Source of the DNA: Brumicola pallidula DSM 14239 = ACAM 615 | Lineage (GTDB): Bacteria > Pseudomonadota > Gammaproteobacteria > Enterobacterales > Alteromonadaceae | Direction: 5' to 3' | DNA: 64,000 nucleotides | Assembly: GCF_000428905.1 (NCBI RefSeq) | Contig: NZ_KE386817.1 | Span: 109,284-173,283, forward strand | Part shown: positions 37,856-48,096 of the stretch, one piece after another | Position numbering within the stretch: position 1 is the first letter of the stretch | How the letters are laid out: the number at the start of each line of letters is the position of its first letter | Position numbers and translations under genes: made by a program | The notes under the pieces: generated by a model | Told to the model about the DNA's origin: nothing | The model's database searches: none | What the model saw: the letters and a program-made list of their open reading frames with translations, nothing else

Positions 37856-39121
37856 ATGACAAAATGTGTTTTCCTGCTACTGCTAGTATCAAACCTCGTA
37901 CTAGCAGCGCCAGAGGTTCGTGTATCCGGATTTGGTACCATAGGGGTTGTAACCACGGATTCTAATGAGTTTGGTTATCGCGCCGATTTTTCTAAGACCG
38001 CAAGTGTATTCAAAAATGACTTTGATTTTGCTGAGAACACAAATTTAGGCATCCAATTTGATATTATAGCCACTGAAGAAATCGATATTGTGGTTCAAGC
38101 CATCTACAGAGACCAGCGAGAGCTTAATCTCAAGACGGCACTGAACTTAGCCTTTATAAGGTACTCACCAAACGCCAATTGGTCATTTAGAGTTGGCCGC
38201 ACCGCTTACGATTTATTCTTATTAACCGAATATCGAGACATCGGCTATGCTTATACGTGGGCTCATGTACCAAGCGAAATTTATGGTGTCTTACCCCATC
38301 GCTATCTTGATGGTGTTGACTTAACTTACAGCAAACCTCTGGGCGATTTAACGTTTTCAGCCAAGCTATTCTATGGCAAGAATGAATTTGCTGTGACCGC
38401 ATTTAGTGCGCCTGATGCCCCTCCATTTCGTTTTGATAATATTATTGGCTTAGCTTTAGATTTTCAATCTATTAATTGGGATATCGCCGTTAACCATACT
38501 CAGCTAAAGTTCGATTCACAAGTGATAAAACCGCTAATTATTGGCCTTACGCAACTCGAAGCGTTTGTACCTAACTTTTCGGTAATCTGGCCTAACGCAG
38601 TCAATTTCGCAAATGCTGCTGACTTAGATAATAAAACAGGCAGCTACAGTTCCTTAAGTGGCCAATATAGATTCAACAACGTCACGCTGATTTCTGAACT
38701 AGCAACAATAAGGACGAATACTTTGTCTGTTCAAGGCGTCGAAAGCGGCTATTTAAGTGGTATTTATCACACCAATGCGCATAACTTCTTTGCATCCATC
38801 GCGTTCAGTCAGTCAGAAAAGTTTGATCTTGATAGCAGCGGTATTATCTTGCCTGCACTGGAGCAGGTACCAAGTGGCATAGAAGCTTATAATGCATCGA
38901 AGTTGTTGCTTAATTATTACAGTCTTAATCAAAAAACCGTATCCATAGGTTGGCGCTGGGATTTTGACGAAAACATGTCATTCAAACTTCAATTAGATCA
39001 TACCCGCATAGATGATGGAGGAAGCACTTTTTGGCAACCGCCTAAGGTGGATGCGACGCTAAACGTTAATAGAACCGGGCATGTTAATGTTTTGTTTGCC
39101 AACGTGAGCTTTTTATACTGA
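37856..39121 (+). CDS. Outer-membrane beta-barrel (porin-like) protein
   Basis: About 421 residues: signal peptide (MTKCVFLLLLVSNLVLA), then alternating amphipathic strands such as EVRVSGFGTIGVVT and WSFRVGRTAYDLFLLTEY, ending NVLFANVSFLY. A C-terminal aromatic residue is the usual signal for barrel insertion. An open frame extends to a TTG at 37823, but ATG 37856 starts directly at the signal peptide. It is not a classical OmpC/F porin. The stop overlaps the next gene start by one base, so it is translationally coupled to the PBP-like gene. Confidence 0.85.
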   Translation: MTKCVFLLLLVSNLVLAAPEVRVSGFGTIGVVTTDSNEFGYRADFSKTASVFKNDFDFAENTNLGIQFDIIATEEIDIVVQAIYRDQRELNLKTALNLAFIRYSPNANWSFRVGRTAYDLFLLTEYRDIGYAYTWAHVPSEIYGVLPHRYLDGVDLTYSKPLGDLTFSAKLFYGKNEFAVTAFSAPDAPPFRFDNIIGLALDFQSINWDIAVNHTQLKFDSQVIKPLIIGLTQLEAFVPNFSVIWPNAVNFANAADLDNKTGSYSSLSGQYRFNNVTLISELATIRTNTLSVQGVESGYLSGIYHTNAHNFFASIAFSQSEKFDLDSSGIILPALEQVPSGIEAYNASKLLLNYYSLNQKTVSIGWRWDFDENMSFKLQLDHTRIDDGGSTFWQPPKVDATLNVNRTGHVNVLFANVSFLY

Positions 39122-39558
39122 TGTTACAATTAACCTTACTCAAAACAATGATCTTGATGGGTGGACTGAGTTTCACCACTCTTGCCATCAGCAGTGAATT
39201 AGTGTTAGTTGTACACAAAGATAATCCTACTTCTATGCTTTCGCGCTCTCAGGTTATCGACTTGTACATGGGCAAATATGTTGCATTTCCTGACGGGTCA
39301 AAAGCGGTCCCAGTGGATATTGAAAATGACTTAGTGATCAGAACAAAATTCTACGATTCTTTAGTCGGTATGTCATTAGCGCGAGTTAATGCTTACTGGT
39401 CAAAAGTAAAGTTTTCTGGCCGAGCCAGACCTCCTACTCAACAAAAAGACGAAAAAGCAATTTTAGCTTTTGTAAAACAAACAGAGAATGCCATCGCCTA
39501 CATTCACGAAAGTAGTGTGACAGACGATGTTAAAGTGGTTTATCGTTTCTATGAATAA
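39121..39558 (+). CDS. PstS-like periplasmic substrate-binding domain protein
   Basis: A short 145-residue secreted protein: signal peptide (about 1-23) followed by one lobe of the PstS-type phosphate-binding fold (LSRSQVIDLYMGKYVAFPDGSKAVPV, YWSKVKFSGRARPP, ENAIAYIHES). Full PstS is twice as long, so this is a half-size family member. No ABC transporter genes are near, so a sensing rather than transport role fits. It overlaps the barrel gene by 1 nt and the cyclase gene by 8 nt. Confidence 0.85.
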   Translation: MLQLTLLKTMILMGGLSFTTLAISSELVLVVHKDNPTSMLSRSQVIDLYMGKYVAFPDGSKAVPVDIENDLVIRTKFYDSLVGMSLARVNAYWSKVKFSGRARPPTQQKDEKAILAFVKQTENAIAYIHESSVTDDVKVVYRFYE

Positions 39559-41149
39559 AAGTGCATTATTGGTTCGACTGGCAATAGTCATTGGTTTTGC
39601 ATCCATTGCAATTGGTTTTCTTTCATCACAGTTATTCTACAAATTGACCTTCAATCAAGAGGTCGCAATCACTCAGCAAAGTCTTGGCAGTTTATATAAA
39701 ACTATCGCGGCTACTGCGGCAACGGCTGCATATTTAGCTGAAAAAGATCTGGCTCAAGAAGTGGTCGATGGGCTTGCTACTAACGAGGTCGTTCTTAATG
39801 CTAAGATGAATTTTGAAAATATCGACGTTGTCAGTAATACAAACACCTTTGTTGAGCCAGTAGTTTTTCCTATTCAATCCTTATTTGAAGTAGATAAATC
39901 AATTGGTACTTTAGTTATTGCACCTAATATTCAATACATTGAAGAAAGAGCTAGACAATTAGCATTCGATAACTCTAAAGCCATGATTTTGCAGGCATTC
40001 GTGGTAACAATTGTGGCAATATTCGTGGCTTTCTTCCTGATCACCCGACCCATGATCGAAATTGCCCGCGCATTACATAAAACCGTTCCGGGTGAAGGAA
40101 ATCGCTTGACTGTGCCTGATTTTCATCAAAACAGTGAACTTGGTGAATTAGTCAACGACGTCAATGTTTTACTTGATAAAACCGAACAACAATTTACCAG
40201 AGAGAGAAAGCTTAGAAAAGAAATTGAAGCTTTGGAAAAACGCTTTAGGATGCTGTTTGAAAATTCAATGTCGCCTATTATATTAATGGAACCCCGAGGT
40301 AATATTATACTGTTTAATGTCGCTTTTGAGACGATCCTTGAAAAACTTAACCTCCAATTAAAAAAGAGCTTTGGACCATTACTGGAAAATTTGTTTGCAG
40401 AGCCCGAGAAGCTTTTAGGCTGTGTGGAGTTGGCTTTTGCGAATGATGAAATAGCAACAGGGGAATTTAAACTACAAACCTCCGAGGACTCAGCTTCAGT
40501 TTGGGTGCAAGTGGTGGTGACCTCAGTTGTTAATGAGGACTTACGTGAATATTATCAAATTACCCTGCATGATATTTCTAAGCGAAAGAAAGAATTAGAA
40601 TCGTTAGCTTATCAAGCTGATTACGATAAGCTCACCAAACTTTATAATCGCCAAGGTCTAGAAAAAGAGATTGACGTATTTGCTGAACAGCAGCGCCCCT
40701 TTTGTCTGGCTTTGATTGACTTAAACTGGTTCAAGCGGATCAATGACATTTACGGTCATGAGTCGGGCGACGAAATATTAATCTTTGTCGCTGACCGCAT
40801 TAAAAAGACCCTCAGGACCCAAGACTTTGGTGGTCGATGGGGAGGCGATGAATTTGTTTTGTTACTTGACGGCGCCGACGAAGCCACTACTAAAGATATT
40901 GTTACACGTTTGGTGCAACGAATTTCTAAGCCTTACTTTTTACGTAAATTCAACCAAAATGTAGCTGTTGGAGCCAGTGTAGGAGCTGCCTTTTACCCAG
41001 AGAATGGCGTGAAAATACAAGAGATTATCAATCTCGCCGACCAAGCCATGTACATTGTAAAGAACGACAGAGACACAGATCCTGAAAAGTCCCTAAAGTT
41101 TGCCCATGAATTAGTTACTCAAGAAATAATCCATGTTAAAAGAAAGTAA
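39551..41149 (+). CDS. Membrane diguanylate cyclase (periplasmic sensor, HAMP, PAS, GGDEF)
   Basis: About 532 residues. TM1 (about 5-27) and TM2 (about 150-170) enclose a small periplasmic sensor of about 120 residues. HAMP, a coiled coil (RERKLRKEIEALEKRF), a PAS-like domain (RMLFENSMSPIILMEPRGN) and a GGDEF domain follow. The active site is GGRWGGDEFVLLL and an RTQD I-site lies five residues before it, so it should be active and product-inhibited. The ATG at 39551 is preferred over the upstream TTG at 39527. It overlaps both neighbours, so the operon is tightly coupled. Confidence 0.93.
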   Translation: MNKSALLVRLAIVIGFASIAIGFLSSQLFYKLTFNQEVAITQQSLGSLYKTIAATAATAAYLAEKDLAQEVVDGLATNEVVLNAKMNFENIDVVSNTNTFVEPVVFPIQSLFEVDKSIGTLVIAPNIQYIEERARQLAFDNSKAMILQAFVVTIVAIFVAFFLITRPMIEIARALHKTVPGEGNRLTVPDFHQNSELGELVNDVNVLLDKTEQQFTRERKLRKEIEALEKRFRMLFENSMSPIILMEPRGNIILFNVAFETILEKLNLQLKKSFGPLLENLFAEPEKLLGCVELAFANDEIATGEFKLQTSEDSASVWVQVVVTSVVNEDLREYYQITLHDISKRKKELESLAYQADYDKLTKLYNRQGLEKEIDVFAEQQRPFCLALIDLNWFKRINDIYGHESGDEILIFVADRIKKTLRTQDFGGRWGGDEFVLLLDGADEATTKDIVTRLVQRISKPYFLRKFNQNVAVGASVGAAFYPENGVKIQEIINLADQAMYIVKNDRDTDPEKSLKFAHELVTQEIIHVKRK

Positions 41150-43046
41150 AAGTGTATTAACACCCATGGGTTCTTCAGGGCTTATCTTACAAGATATAAA
41201 GTCGCGAGTTGCACAAGTCCAATCGGTTATTTATGTATTTATCGGCCTGTTTCTGATTATGTCTGCAATTGCTTTGTGGCAAGACGATACTAAATGGTTA
41301 ATTGACGGCTTGGTAGTGGTGGTTTTTTTTATTGGTCTATTAAAACTATTAAACTCAGACACATGGAATATTGTTGCCGGAATGACACTTTGGACCGTCA
41401 TTATCTTTGCATCATCAAAAGCATTCTATTATGACGGTTTGTACGACACCTCTTTGCTGCTGTATCCATGTGTGCTGATATTTGCATCCTTGCTTGGCGG
41501 CAAGACCATGATCATTCCTTTGTCCTGCTATATGCTTATTAGCTTTTATTTCTTCGCTTATGCAATTTCCATCGATTTAGTTGAACCTAAAGTAGTTACC
41601 GACTATTCGAGCTGGGCAAAAGCAACCGATATGGCGATAGTTTTGTCCGTTTATGGCATGGGTATCATACTTATATCAGGCTATATTAAAGCTCTTATTT
41701 TGCGATTAACTGAGCAGAGAGTGCGTTACGACGTGATTAAGGAAAACGCCGAAAAACGTATTTTGTATGATGAACTTACGCAGCTACCTAATGCCGAGAA
41801 ATGTAAACTAGATCTAGTTGAGCTATTTAGCGACACACCGAAAGATAGCTATATGCTTGGTTTTATTACCTTGCATATGAATAATTTTAATTGGATAAAT
41901 TCCACATTAGGGCACAAGTTTGGTGATCAAGTTTTAAACATCCTCGCTGAACGCTTCATTAAGCTGCAAGATGAGCATACGTTTGTATATCGGACTTCGG
42001 GCATCGAGTTTACGTTTGTCAAACGCGTACCTGACTATGCCGCTCTGCAAGATTTTTGCCATCAAGCTATTCGTGTCAGTATATTACCGCTATCTATTTC
42101 TGAATATAACTTTGAATTGAGTTGTGCTCTAGGAGTCTCTGTTGCGCCATTTGATGGCAACACCTTTAACGAATTAAATAGAAAAGCAAGCTTTGCGGTT
42201 TACAAAGCAAGAGAAGAAGAACCAAACAGCTATCATTTCTATGAAAGTGACATGGAAGCCTCCATCAATAGGCGCTTGAATATGAACCATGAACTTAAAA
42301 CGGCCATAGAAGAAGAACAATTCGAATTGTATTATCAGCCAAAGGTTGACTTGGCCACTAATCAATTCGTCGGTGCAGAAGCCTTAATCCGTTGGCGAAA
42401 GGACGATACCATTATTTCTCCTGCAGAGTTCATCCCGGTTGCTGAGGAGTCTGGTTTAATTATTGAAATCGGGCGCTGGGCCCTCGAAACTGCTTGTGCA
42501 GAGTGTGCAAAATGGCAGACCAATGGATTAAAGGGAATGACGGTCGCAGTCAACTTGTCACCTGTACAGTTTAAGCGCGGAAATTTACCTAACCATGTTT
42601 TTAGAGCCCTACAAAAAGCGGGACTGGATCCAAGTTTATTAGAGTTGGAAATTACCGAATCACTGTTTATAGAGGATACGCAACATATAGAACAACAAAT
42701 CTTCTTGATGGTAGAACGCGGCGTGTATTTCGCTATTGACGATTTTGGAACGGGATACTCAAACCTAAACTATTTGTCAAAATTTAATGCTTCTACTTTG
42801 AAAATAGACATGTCATTTGTTCGAGATATGGTGGGCAATTTACAACTACAACACATTGTAAATGCCATAATAAAAATGAGCCATGTAATGGAATTAGAAA
42901 ATGTTGCAGAGGGAGTTGAAGATGAAGCAACTGCCGCAATACTGAAAGCACAGGGCTGTGTTTATGGACAAGGCTACTATTGGTCCAAACCCCTTCCAGC
43001 TAAAGAATTTATTAAACTAGCGCAAGCACAAGTTAAGCTAAGCTAA
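41133..43046 (+). CDS. Membrane GGDEF-EAL protein, probable cyclic-di-GMP phosphodiesterase
   Basis: A 637-residue protein with an N-terminal block of about five membrane helices (residues 30-195), a GGDEF domain and an EAL domain. The GGDEF motif has decayed to SGIEF, so it is probably not a cyclase. The EAL domain keeps EALIRW, VNLSPVQF, LEITESLF, DDFGTGYS, KIDMSFV and AEGVED, so it should hydrolyse c-di-GMP. It overlaps the cyclase gene by 17 nt. Cyclase and hydrolase on one operon would give a balanced local signal. Confidence 0.93.
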   Translation: MLKESKSVLTPMGSSGLILQDIKSRVAQVQSVIYVFIGLFLIMSAIALWQDDTKWLIDGLVVVVFFIGLLKLLNSDTWNIVAGMTLWTVIIFASSKAFYYDGLYDTSLLLYPCVLIFASLLGGKTMIIPLSCYMLISFYFFAYAISIDLVEPKVVTDYSSWAKATDMAIVLSVYGMGIILISGYIKALILRLTEQRVRYDVIKENAEKRILYDELTQLPNAEKCKLDLVELFSDTPKDSYMLGFITLHMNNFNWINSTLGHKFGDQVLNILAERFIKLQDEHTFVYRTSGIEFTFVKRVPDYAALQDFCHQAIRVSILPLSISEYNFELSCALGVSVAPFDGNTFNELNRKASFAVYKAREEEPNSYHFYESDMEASINRRLNMNHELKTAIEEEQFELYYQPKVDLATNQFVGAEALIRWRKDDTIISPAEFIPVAEESGLIIEIGRWALETACAECAKWQTNGLKGMTVAVNLSPVQFKRGNLPNHVFRALQKAGLDPSLLELEITESLFIEDTQHIEQQIFLMVERGVYFAIDDFGTGYSNLNYLSKFNASTLKIDMSFVRDMVGNLQLQHIVNAIIKMSHVMELENVAEGVEDEATAAILKAQGCVYGQGYYWSKPLPAKEFIKLAQAQVKLS

Positions 43047-43061
43047 GCTAAGCCGATATTA

Positions 43062-43091
43062 AACCGGATCACCAGCGCTGGTGATCCGGTT
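43062..43091. terminator. 30-nt perfect palindrome between the EAL gene and ilvD
   Basis: Positions 43062-43091 are self-complementary over all 30 bases (arms begin AACCGGATCACC; centre AGCGCT). It lies between two converging genes and probably ends both transcripts, although no T-run follows on either strand. Just before it, TAAGC is repeated four times (about 43034-43053) and supplies the EAL stop codon. Confidence 0.7.
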
Positions 43092-43099
43092 AGAATTGC

Positions 43100-44779
43100 T
43101 TAATCAGGTTTATCCGTAACCGCTCCAGTGGAGGCCGAGCTTACTGTTCTCGCATATTTTGCTAACAGTCCTCTGGTATATTTTGCTGCCGGCTGTTGCC
43201 AATTGTTCTTTCTGCTAGCCATCTCTTCATCACTGATATTGAGCGTCATGACACGGTTTTGCGCGTCAATTGTAATGCTATCGCCATTTTCTATCAACGC
43301 AATAGGACCGCCCTCGTATGCTTCAGGCGTGATATGACCAACCACAAAGCCCCTACTGCCGCCTGAAAATCGACCGTCGGTGATGAGCGCAACATCATTG
43401 CCTAATCCTTTGCCCATAATTGCGGAAGTAGGGCTTAACATTTCACGCATACCAGGCCCTCCTCTTGGGCCTTCATAGCGAATGACAATTACATCACCGG
43501 CTAGCACTTGGCCATCAATAATAGCAGCAAAACCCTGCTCTTCTGAATCATACACTTTCGCTGCGCCAGTGAAGCTTAACCCCTCTTTTCCTGTGATTTT
43601 CGAAACGGCACCTTCTGGTGCTAAATTACCATTGAGTATAACCAAATGACTGTCTTTTTTGATTGGTTTATCAAAAGGTAAAATAATAGTCTGTCCGTCA
43701 GGATAATCTGCTACACCAGCCAAATTTTCAGCCATGGTTTTGCCAGTTACTGTCATGCAATCACCGTGCAACATACCAGCATCTAATAAACGCTTCATCA
43801 GAGGTTGAATGCCACCAATTTCAATTAATTCGGACATCAAATATTGACCACTTGGACGTAAGTCGGCTATCACCGGTGTTTTATCACCTATACGCACAAA
43901 ATCATCCAATGTCACTTCTACACCAATTGCGTCTGCCATGGCTATTAAATGCAGTACTGCATTGGTGGAACCTCCTAGGGTTATGACCATCGTGATCGCA
44001 TTCTCAAATGCCTTTTTGGTCATAATATCAGACGGCTTAATATCATGTTCGAGTAAGTAAACAATCGCTTTTCCTGCGTCAACGCAGTCTTGTTTTTTGT
44101 TATCTGAAACCGCATTTTGTGCCGAACTATTGGGCATACTCATACCCAAAGCTTCAATCGCTGAGGCTAGAGTATTTGCCGTATACATGCCGCCACAGGA
44201 ACCTGGGCCGGGGATCGCGGTTTTCTCAATATGTTCCAACTGAGTGATCGGAATATCGCCGTTAGCATAACTACCCACAGCTTCAAATACTGATACGATA
44301 TCGGTGTGGTTTTCACCCGGCAAAATAGTCCCGCCATACACAAAAATTGAAGGACGATTCAGGCGTGCTAGCCCCATTAAACAGCCAGGCATATTTTTGT
44401 CGCAGCCACCAATAGCGATGATGCCGTCGTGGCCCATACCAGCCGATACAGCCTCTATCGAATCGCAAATAACTTCACGTGATACCAAAGAATACTTCAT
44501 ACCTTCGGTACCCATGGAAATACCGTCAGATATGGTAATAGTATTATAAATCACGCTTTTAGCACCGGCGCTATCTACACCCTTACCCACCTCTTCTGCC
44601 AGGGTGTTAATGTGCATGTTGCATGGCGTTACCATTGACCAAGTTGAAGCAATACCCACCTGCGATTTTTTGAAATCTTCGTCGCCAAAGCCCACAGCCC
44701 TCAACATAGATCGGCTTGGAGCCTGAGCTGCACCATCTACGATTTTTTGAGAATATTTGCGTGATTTATCTGTACTCAT
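43100..44779 (-). CDS. ilvD: Dihydroxy-acid dehydratase
   Basis: Iron-sulfur enzyme of valine/isoleucine synthesis. The 559-residue protein has the cysteine motifs [10 protein letters not shown] and [13 protein letters not shown] and the late segments [13 protein letters not shown] and EGPRGGPGM. Length fits the shorter IlvD/Edd subgroup. It is not next to other ilv genes here. The gap 44780-45123 upstream holds no gene or leader that I can support. Confidence 0.96.
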   Translation of the reverse strand: MSTDKSRKYSQKIVDGAAQAPSRSMLRAVGFGDEDFKKSQVGIASTWSMVTPCNMHINTLAEEVGKGVDSAGAKSVIYNTITISDGISMGTEGMKYSLVSREVICDSIEAVSAGMGHDGIIAIGGCDKNMPGCLMGLARLNRPSIFVYGGTILPGENHTDIVSVFEAVGSYANGDIPITQLEHIEKTAIPGPGSCGGMYTANTLASAIEALGMSMPNSSAQNAVSDNKKQDCVDAGKAIVYLLEHDIKPSDIMTKKAFENAITMVITLGGSTNAVLHLIAMADAIGVEVTLDDFVRIGDKTPVIADLRPSGQYLMSELIEIGGIQPLMKRLLDAGMLHGDCMTVTGKTMAENLAGVADYPDGQTIILPFDKPIKKDSHLVILNGNLAPEGAVSKITGKEGLSFTGAAKVYDSEEQGFAAIIDGQVLAGDVIVIRYEGPRGGPGMREMLSPTSAIMGKGLGNDVALITDGRFSGGSRGFVVGHITPEAYEGGPIALIENGDSITIDAQNRVMTLNISDEEMASRKNNWQQPAAKYTRGLLAKYARTVSSASTGAVTDKPD

Positions 44780-45061
44780 ATTTTACTCTTCGTTTTCAGC
44801 TTCAGTGGATGTACTATAGAATTGTATAAGTTAATAAACAATCTAAGTTAATGAATTCGTTCGTCTTATTTACCTAACTTGTTAAAAAAGTCTATTTTGA
44901 GCAATAATTGGGGCAAGAAAATAATTAACTACGAAGTTGCTACCATCGCTAACCCGCTTCAATGATACGATATTGTAGCGTACAGTTGGATTCAATCAAC
45001 TATGTTGCATACAACAAATATAGCATTTACGCCTCGTATAATACATTATAGCATCAGCATC

Positions 45062-45089
45062 TTGACAGTATTTATTTTACTATTATCAA
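45062..45089 (+). promoter_or_regulatory. Candidate promoter for the DUF445 gene
   Basis: TTGACA at 45062-45067 and TATCAA at 45084-45089 (16-nt spacer) lie 34 nt before the TTG start. The -10 is weak. The rest of the 44780-45123 gap contains a short dyad GTTG-CATA-CAAC near 45004 but nothing else I can name. Confidence 0.45.
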
Positions 45090-45123
45090 CCTTTCTAAAT
45101 TAAACAATCTTGGAGTCCTTTCT

Positions 45124-45828
45124 TTGAATAAAAGTATAATCACCAGTGGATTAGCCATTGCCTTAGTGCTGATTGGTTTTTTCTTAGACAATGTCATAAT
45201 CAAAACTGTCGGGTTGTTTGCGGTATCAGGTGCCATCACCAATTGGATAGCGGTGCATATGCTATTTGAAAAAGTACCTGGACTGTATGGCTCTGGGGTC
45301 ATACCAGAACGCTTCGAGGATTTTAAGAGCGGTATTCGAACGCTCGTGATGGAACAGTTTTTTAGTGAAGAGAACATCCAACGTTTTATGGCTGACCGTA
45401 ACCAACCTCTGCAACTAGACTTATCCCCTATTATCAAAAAAGTAGACTTGGCACCCACATTTGACTCCTTGGTTGAGGTTGTCAAAGCGTCTTCATTTGG
45501 ACAGATGCTAGGAATGTTCGGCGGTGTTGAGGCCTTAGAGCCGATGCGACAACCTTTTATCGATAAGATGGGGCTGGCACTAGAAGATATTACGCAAGAT
45601 CCTGAGTTTATATTATTGCTGCAAGAGGAGTTAGCTCAGCCTAATGTGCAGCAGGACTTGCACGAAAAAATTAAGCAAATTGTTGAGCAACGTCTGAATG
45701 AACTAACACCTAAAATGGTCAAGGACATTATTCAGAATATGATCAGAAAACACTTGGGTTGGCTAGTTGTGTGGGGCGGCGTCTTTGGCGGATTAATTGG
45801 ACTATTAGCCACGTTACTCAAGTTCTAA
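45124..45828 (+). CDS. DUF445 family membrane protein
   Basis: A 234-residue membrane protein of the DUF445 (YheB/YjiN) family. It has N-terminal and C-terminal membrane helices and the conserved SGAITNWIAVHMLFEKVPGLYGSGVIPERFEDFK near residues 35-68. The function is unknown. The start is a TTG at 45124, with GGAG nine bases upstream. Confidence 0.85.
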   Translation: MNKSIITSGLAIALVLIGFFLDNVIIKTVGLFAVSGAITNWIAVHMLFEKVPGLYGSGVIPERFEDFKSGIRTLVMEQFFSEENIQRFMADRNQPLQLDLSPIIKKVDLAPTFDSLVEVVKASSFGQMLGMFGGVEALEPMRQPFIDKMGLALEDITQDPEFILLLQEELAQPNVQQDLHEKIKQIVEQRLNELTPKMVKDIIQNMIRKHLGWLVVWGGVFGGLIGLLATLLKF

Positions 45829-45932
45829 AGTAGATAGGAATAAAACGGGCTGGGCCAAGTCACCTTGTTTTGTTATCGCGAGCATGTCTGATAATTTTTG
45901 GTTAGGGCAGAACAAATCTGTTTATTTACTTT

Positions 45933-47831
45933 CTAAGATTTTTTCTTAAAAAAACGTTTTTTACGGGCAGGCCGTGCACTCTTCAAGCCCCCAAAGTGAG
46001 TGGTGTCCAGCTGCTGGCTGCGACTAATCAACTGTGTAATGGATTCAGTTAAAGGCTGCATAAAGGCTTCATAGCGTAATTGTCGCTGAGCGATTTTATC
46101 TAGGTTGGCTTCCCAGATAGCGGTCATATCTGGATGGGTAGTTTCACTTGGTAAGGCGTTAATTAGGGCTTTACCGGTCTCAGTGGCATGGATTTCTTTA
46201 CCTATTTTATGCATAAACTGGCGTCTAAACAATAAATCAATAATTGAAGCGCGCGTTGCCTCCGTGCCAAGTCCATCGGTCTCTTTTAAGATTTTCTTAA
46301 TTTTACTGTCTTGCACATAACGCGCGATCCCGGTCATTGCCCCAAGCAAAGTAGCATCAGTAAAATGTTTAGGCGCCGATGTTTGTTTTTCCAAAAGTTG
46401 CGAATCAATGCAATGTAAAGACTCACCCTTACTTAAGTTTGGTAATACTGTTTCGGTTTTGGTGTTTTCACTTTTAGTCAGCGCCAGCCAGCCTAGGTCG
46501 TTAGTCGATTTACCTTTGGCAATAAATTCACCACCCGCAATATCAATCTTCGCTACTTGTTCTTGATATTTATGTGGCCCGTAAAACTGCATCAAGTATT
46601 GGGTAGCAATGAGCTGATAAATTTTAGCTTCATCTGGCGTTAAACTCGCTAAAGCCTTATTCCGGTTAGTTGGAATAATAGCATGATGGGCATCGACTTT
46701 ACTGTCATCCCAAGCTTTAGATTTTAACTTCGGGTCAGCATTGTCGACGGCACTTGTGAAACTCGGTACATTCGACTTGATCACACTTAACACCTTAGTG
46801 GCCTGCACAAACTGATCTTTAGGCAAATAACGCGAATCGGATCGGGGATACGTAATCAGTTGGTATTTTTCATACAATGACTGACACACATCCAATATCT
46901 TCTTAGGCGATAAGTTAAAACGCTTAGAGGCATCGATTTGCAATATCGATAAGCTGTAAGGTAAAGGAGGAAGACTTTGTTTATTTTGTACCTTGTAATC
47001 TGTGACCGAGGCCTCTTGACCTTGAGTTTTATTTACCACCGTTTGCGCTAATTTACGCGACAGCACTCTACCCTCTTCGTCTTGATAAGGACCGCATGCT
47101 TCGCTTGGTTGCCATTTAGCAGTAAAAGTCATTTTGTTTAGCGTTTCCAAAGTGGAGATAACGTCAAAAAAGGGTGTCGACGTAAAATGGGCAATGTCTT
47201 GATCGCGCCTGACCACTAAACCTAAAACTGGCGTTTGTACTCGACCTACCGACAGCACGCCACTGTAACCGGCACGTTGACCCAGCAAAGTATAAGCACG
47301 AGTTAGATTTAAACCATATAGCCAGTCGGCACGAGAACGCGCTAAGGCTGATATAGATAAGCCTAAAAACTCGCGATTAGCACGCATATTCTGTAAGGCT
47401 TTTTTCACCGCGCTGGTATTTAAGTCATTGATTAATAGACGTCCTGCGTTTTCAATAATCGACGTTTTCACCCCGCAATAAGTAATTACTTCATCTACCA
47501 GTAATTGTCCTTCACGGTCAGGATCGCCTGCATTGACGATATGCGTCGCTGTTTTGAGTAGCCGTTTCACCACGCTTAGTTGTTTTTGTGTGTTCTTTTT
47601 AGGCACCAGTTGCCACTTTACGGGTACAATCGGCAGATGTTGCAGTGACCACTTGCCATAGGCTGCATCATATTTATCTGGCTCAGCTTGTTCTAATAGA
47701 TGACCGATGCACCATGTCACGCAATCGCCATTATCAAGCTCGATATAACCATCGCGCTTTTGTTGTCGACCATCAAACCCGGTAGCTATTGCACGGCCTA
47801 AACTTGGTTTCTCAGCGATATACACAATCAT
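45933..47831 (-). CDS. topB: DNA topoisomerase III
   Basis: Type IA topoisomerase that decatenates and relaxes DNA. The 632-residue protein opens with a Toprim domain (MIVYIAEKPSLGRAIA; DPDREG at 103-108), and the active-site Tyr328 lies in LITYPRSDSRYLP. The C-terminus ends in a basic tail (RKKRFFKKKS) with no zinc-finger cysteines. It converges on the DUF445 gene. Confidence 0.96.
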   Translation of the reverse strand: MIVYIAEKPSLGRAIATGFDGRQQKRDGYIELDNGDCVTWCIGHLLEQAEPDKYDAAYGKWSLQHLPIVPVKWQLVPKKNTQKQLSVVKRLLKTATHIVNAGDPDREGQLLVDEVITYCGVKTSIIENAGRLLINDLNTSAVKKALQNMRANREFLGLSISALARSRADWLYGLNLTRAYTLLGQRAGYSGVLSVGRVQTPVLGLVVRRDQDIAHFTSTPFFDVISTLETLNKMTFTAKWQPSEACGPYQDEEGRVLSRKLAQTVVNKTQGQEASVTDYKVQNKQSLPPLPYSLSILQIDASKRFNLSPKKILDVCQSLYEKYQLITYPRSDSRYLPKDQFVQATKVLSVIKSNVPSFTSAVDNADPKLKSKAWDDSKVDAHHAIIPTNRNKALASLTPDEAKIYQLIATQYLMQFYGPHKYQEQVAKIDIAGGEFIAKGKSTNDLGWLALTKSENTKTETVLPNLSKGESLHCIDSQLLEKQTSAPKHFTDATLLGAMTGIARYVQDSKIKKILKETDGLGTEATRASIIDLLFRRQFMHKIGKEIHATETGKALINALPSETTHPDMTAIWEANLDKIAQRQLRYEAFMQPLTESITQLISRSQQLDTTHFGGLKSARPARKKRFFKKKS

Positions 47832-48096
47832 ACAAAAACAACTGGATAGAAAAACAGTATTCTAGCAAGCTTTGACACATAACGTTAGTCTATAGTGAAG
47901 GCGTTGACGATCATTTGCATAAAGCCCCCACCAAAAACAGCGATCTATCAAGGGCGAAAACACTTATGAGCAATTTATTAGTCTCGGGCAATTTGCAGTA
48001 ACCAGCTTCTTTTAGTAGATTAAGCATAATAGATAGGGTGTTAATCCTTGCTATATTTTTTTATAAATTTTGTGTGTCAATAACGGAGTAAATATA

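Noticed and set aside
44780..45123. Amino-acid attenuator or riboswitch upstream of ilvD
   Set aside because: No run of Ile/Leu/Val codons, leader frame or terminator hairpin was found on the ilvD strand.
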